Assembly: GCA_046760155.1 (NCBI GenBank)
Contig: JBHIDQ010000030.1
Location: 1-15,878 of the forward strand
Length of the DNA stretch: 15,878 bases
Reading direction: 5' to 3'
Origin: JBHIDQ01 sp046760155
GTDB taxonomy: Bacteria; Chloroflexota; Dehalococcoidia; Dehalococcoidales; RBG-16-60-22
A program made the position numbers and the translations under genes. The first letter of the stretch is position 1. The number at the start of each line of letters is the position of its first letter. This document shows, piece by piece, positions 13,961-15,878 of the stretch. The notes under the pieces were generated by a model. That model saw only the letters and a program-made list of their open reading frames with translations, had not been told where the DNA came from and did no database searches.

Positions 13961-14844
13961 TGGAAGAAATTGTTTACCTGAACGGTTCGCTCATACCTCG
14001 CTCTCAGGCGCGGGTCTCGGCGTTTGATTACGGTTTCCTCTATGGCTACGGACTGTTTGAGACCATGCGTGCCTATCACGGGACGATTTTCCTCCTCGAC
14101 CGCCATCTGAAACGCCTGCTGGATTCGGCGGCGGTTATTGGCTTGGGTGAAAAGTTGACTGGTATTGATTTGGCTAAAGCTTGTCTTGATACCCTGAGAG
14201 CTAATAACCTGCCGGATGCTCGATTAAGACTTACTGTTTCCCGAGGTGAAGCCGGCTCGTTCCCTGGCTATAGTAGCGATGTGAGGCCAACGGTGCTGGT
14301 TACCGCCAATGCCTATTCGCCACCATTAGCCGAGGTATTTCGTAGAGGTTTTAAAGCTTTGCTCTCTTCCTTTTCTCGTGATAGTCAATCTCCGCTATCA
14401 AGGCTTAAATCGACTAATTATCTACTCAGCGTTTTGGCCAAGACGGAAGCAGAAGCCGCTGGTTTTGACGAAGCCCTGTTGTTAAATGAACGTGGCTTTA
14501 TCGCCGAAGGCAGTATCAGCAATGTTTTCTTCGTAACCCGTTCTGGTCTGGTGACGCCACCTCTGGAAAGCGGCATCCTCCCCGGCATCACCCGCGAGGT
14601 GGTGATGGCACTGGCGGATACCTTGAAGATAAAGGTTACCGAGACTGAAGTGAGATTGGAAGACCTGGGGCAGTTTGACGAGGCTTTTCTCACCAATTCG
14701 GTGATGGAGCTCATGCCGCTGGTTGAGGTCGGTGACAAAGCGGGTAAGGTTATCACTATTGGCTCAGGAAAGCCGGGTAAAATCACCCAAAGACTTATGA
14801 CTGCTTATAGAGAGACGGTGGAGAGGGAAACGGCTCCAAAGTAG
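13960..14844 (+). CDS. pabC: Aminodeoxychorismate lyase (class IV PLP enzyme)
   Basis: This 294-residue fold-type IV PLP protein starts with the family pattern YLNGSLIPRSQARVSAFDYG (6-25), then GYGLFETMRAY (29-39) and RLTVSRG (90-96). The PLP-binding lysine is K150 in SRLKSTNYL, E183 lies in AEGSISNVF (182-190), and the substrate loop GILPGITRE is at 205-213. Aminodeoxychorismate lyase removes pyruvate from aminodeoxychorismate to give p-aminobenzoate. By sequence alone the family also includes branched-chain and D-amino acid aminotransferases; the assignment rests on its one-base overlap with pabA in a pabB-pabA-pabC unit. The start is GTG, as for pabA. It ends 11 bases from the convergent argC. 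Confidence 0.85.
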   Translation: MEEIVYLNGSLIPRSQARVSAFDYGFLYGYGLFETMRAYHGTIFLLDRHLKRLLDSAAVIGLGEKLTGIDLAKACLDTLRANNLPDARLRLTVSRGEAGSFPGYSSDVRPTVLVTANAYSPPLAEVFRRGFKALLSSFSRDSQSPLSRLKSTNYLLSVLAKTEAEAAGFDEALLLNERGFIAEGSISNVFFVTRSGLVTPPLESGILPGITREVVMALADTLKIKVTETEVRLEDLGQFDEAFLTNSVMELMPLVEVGDKAGKVITIGSGKPGKITQRLMTAYRETVERETAPK

Positions 14845-14855
14845 AAGCGCACCTC

Positions 14856-15878
14856 TTACGGATAAATCGCCAGTGCCTCAAGTCCGGTAGTCTCCGGCAG
14901 ACCGAGCATGAGGTTCATATTCTGGATGGCTTGCCCCGCCGCCCCCTTCACCAGATTGTCAATAGCGCTGATAACCACCAGTCTCCCCGTCCTCTGGTCA
15001 ATGGTGGGGAAAATCAGGCAGAGGTTGTTTCCCCAGGTATGCTTGGTGTGGGGTGGAGAATCCACTACCTTAATAAAAGGCGCCTCTTTGTAGAACTCCC
15101 GATATAAATTCTTTAGTTCGTCTGTGTCCATTTTACCTGGGACCAGAGGCGCGTAAGCGGTGGTCAGTATCCCTCTGGTCATCGGTATCAGGTGGGGGAC
15201 AAAAGTTATCGAGGGCGCTTCAGCGCCAAGTAGCTTTAGCTCCTGAATAATCTCGGGCAGGTGGCGGTGTCCCTCTAGGGCGTAGGCGGAAACATCCTCA
15301 TTGACCTCAGAAAAGTGCGTTTGCAGGCTGAGGCTTCGCCCCGCCCCGGATACCCCCGACTTGGCATCAAAGATAATATCGGGCTTAATTATGCCCTCTT
15401 TCACTGCCGGGGCTAATGCCAGAATGGCTCCGGTGGGGTAGCAACCGGGGTTAGCCACCAGTTGCGCCGAGGCAACCTGAGCTCGGTACAACTCAGTCAG
15501 ACCATATACTGCCTTTTGTAGCAGTTGTGGTGCCGGGTGGGTAAACCCGTACCAGCGCGGATAATCCTCAACATCTTTTAGCCGGAAATCGGCGCTGATG
15601 TCCACGACTTTGATGCCATCACTTAACAGCGGGATAATCTCTTTGGCGCTTTCTTTATGAGGCATCGCCGAAAAGACAAGCTCAGCTTCTCCCAGTTTGG
15701 CTTCCACCGTCAGCTCTATGCCGGTCAGGTGCGGAAAAACTTTGCTTAACCCCTCCCCGGCCGCACTCCGCCCCGTCACCGAGGCAAGTTCTACCGCCGG
15801 ATGCTGAGATAGCAGTCGTGCCAGCTCCACCCCGGCATAACCGGTAACATTGATAATGCCGATTTTAGTTTTACTCAT
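14856..15878 (-). CDS. argC: N-acetyl-gamma-glutamyl-phosphate reductase
   Basis: This 340-residue enzyme of arginine synthesis reduces N-acetylglutamyl 5-phosphate to the semialdehyde with NADPH. It begins with the Rossmann segment IGIINVTGYAGVELARLL (6-23), has FSAMPHKES (69-77) and DISADFRLKD (93-102), the catalytic cysteine C146 in ANPGCYPTGA, KSGVSGAGR (173-181) for cofactor and substrate binding, and EGHRHLPEI (202-210) with the active-site histidine. A late DNLVKGAAGQAIQNMNLM (307-324) is also typical. Length is normal. Its ATG is the last codon of the window, so the protein is complete but its ribosome binding site and upstream gene are not visible. The usual partner argJ does not follow; pabC lies convergent 11 bases away. 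Confidence 0.95.
   Translation of the reverse strand: MSKTKIGIINVTGYAGVELARLLSQHPAVELASVTGRSAAGEGLSKVFPHLTGIELTVEAKLGEAELVFSAMPHKESAKEIIPLLSDGIKVVDISADFRLKDVEDYPRWYGFTHPAPQLLQKAVYGLTELYRAQVASAQLVANPGCYPTGAILALAPAVKEGIIKPDIIFDAKSGVSGAGRSLSLQTHFSEVNEDVSAYALEGHRHLPEIIQELKLLGAEAPSITFVPHLIPMTRGILTTAYAPLVPGKMDTDELKNLYREFYKEAPFIKVVDSPPHTKHTWGNNLCLIFPTIDQRTGRLVVISAIDNLVKGAAGQAIQNMNLMLGLPETTGLEALAIYP

Overview
The window is a dense bacterial chromosome segment of roughly 50% GC by eye, with 14 protein genes, one tRNA gene and short intergenic gaps. It most resembles an anaerobe. The clearest marker is an operon of oxygen-sensitive iron-sulfur enzymes of the benzoyl-CoA reductase / 2-hydroxyacyl-CoA dehydratase superfamily. 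This gene mix would suit an uncultured Dehalococcoidia-type Chloroflexota bacterium or a similar sediment anaerobe, but that placement is inference; no 16S or ribosomal gene is present. There are no insertion sequences, CRISPR arrays, phage genes or integration scars.

Region 1 (60-5232, plus strand) is the centrepiece: an SDR dehydrogenase, two different HgdB-type iron-sulfur subunits (BcrC-like, BcrB-like), and two different actin-fold ATPases (BcrD-like, BcrA-like). Two distinct catalytic and two distinct ATPase subunits match the C-B-A-D composition of ATP-dependent class I benzoyl-CoA reductases, rather than 2-hydroxyacyl-CoA dehydratases with a single homodimeric activator. The BcrA-like subunit carries a C-terminal ferredoxin domain, so the usual separate electron donor seems to be built into the ATPase. 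The true substrate is unknown.

Region 2 (5247-8932, minus strand, convergent with region 1) is a probable operon read GT2 glycosyltransferase, B12-binding-type radical SAM protein, second SDR, small multi-pass membrane protein. It looks like a membrane-lipid or glycan modification unit.

Region 3 (8933-11809) holds a 302-bp divergent intergenic region, a stand-alone PPC/DUF296 protein, a minus-strand tRNA-Glu(UUC) with a recognisable promoter, a VTT/DedA-like membrane protein, and a sugar-symporter-like MFS transporter that overlaps the VTT gene tail to tail.

Region 4 (11928-15878) is biosynthetic: a translationally coupled pabB-pabA-pabC set making p-aminobenzoate from chorismate for folate, convergent with argC (arginine biosynthesis), whose start codon is the last codon of the window.
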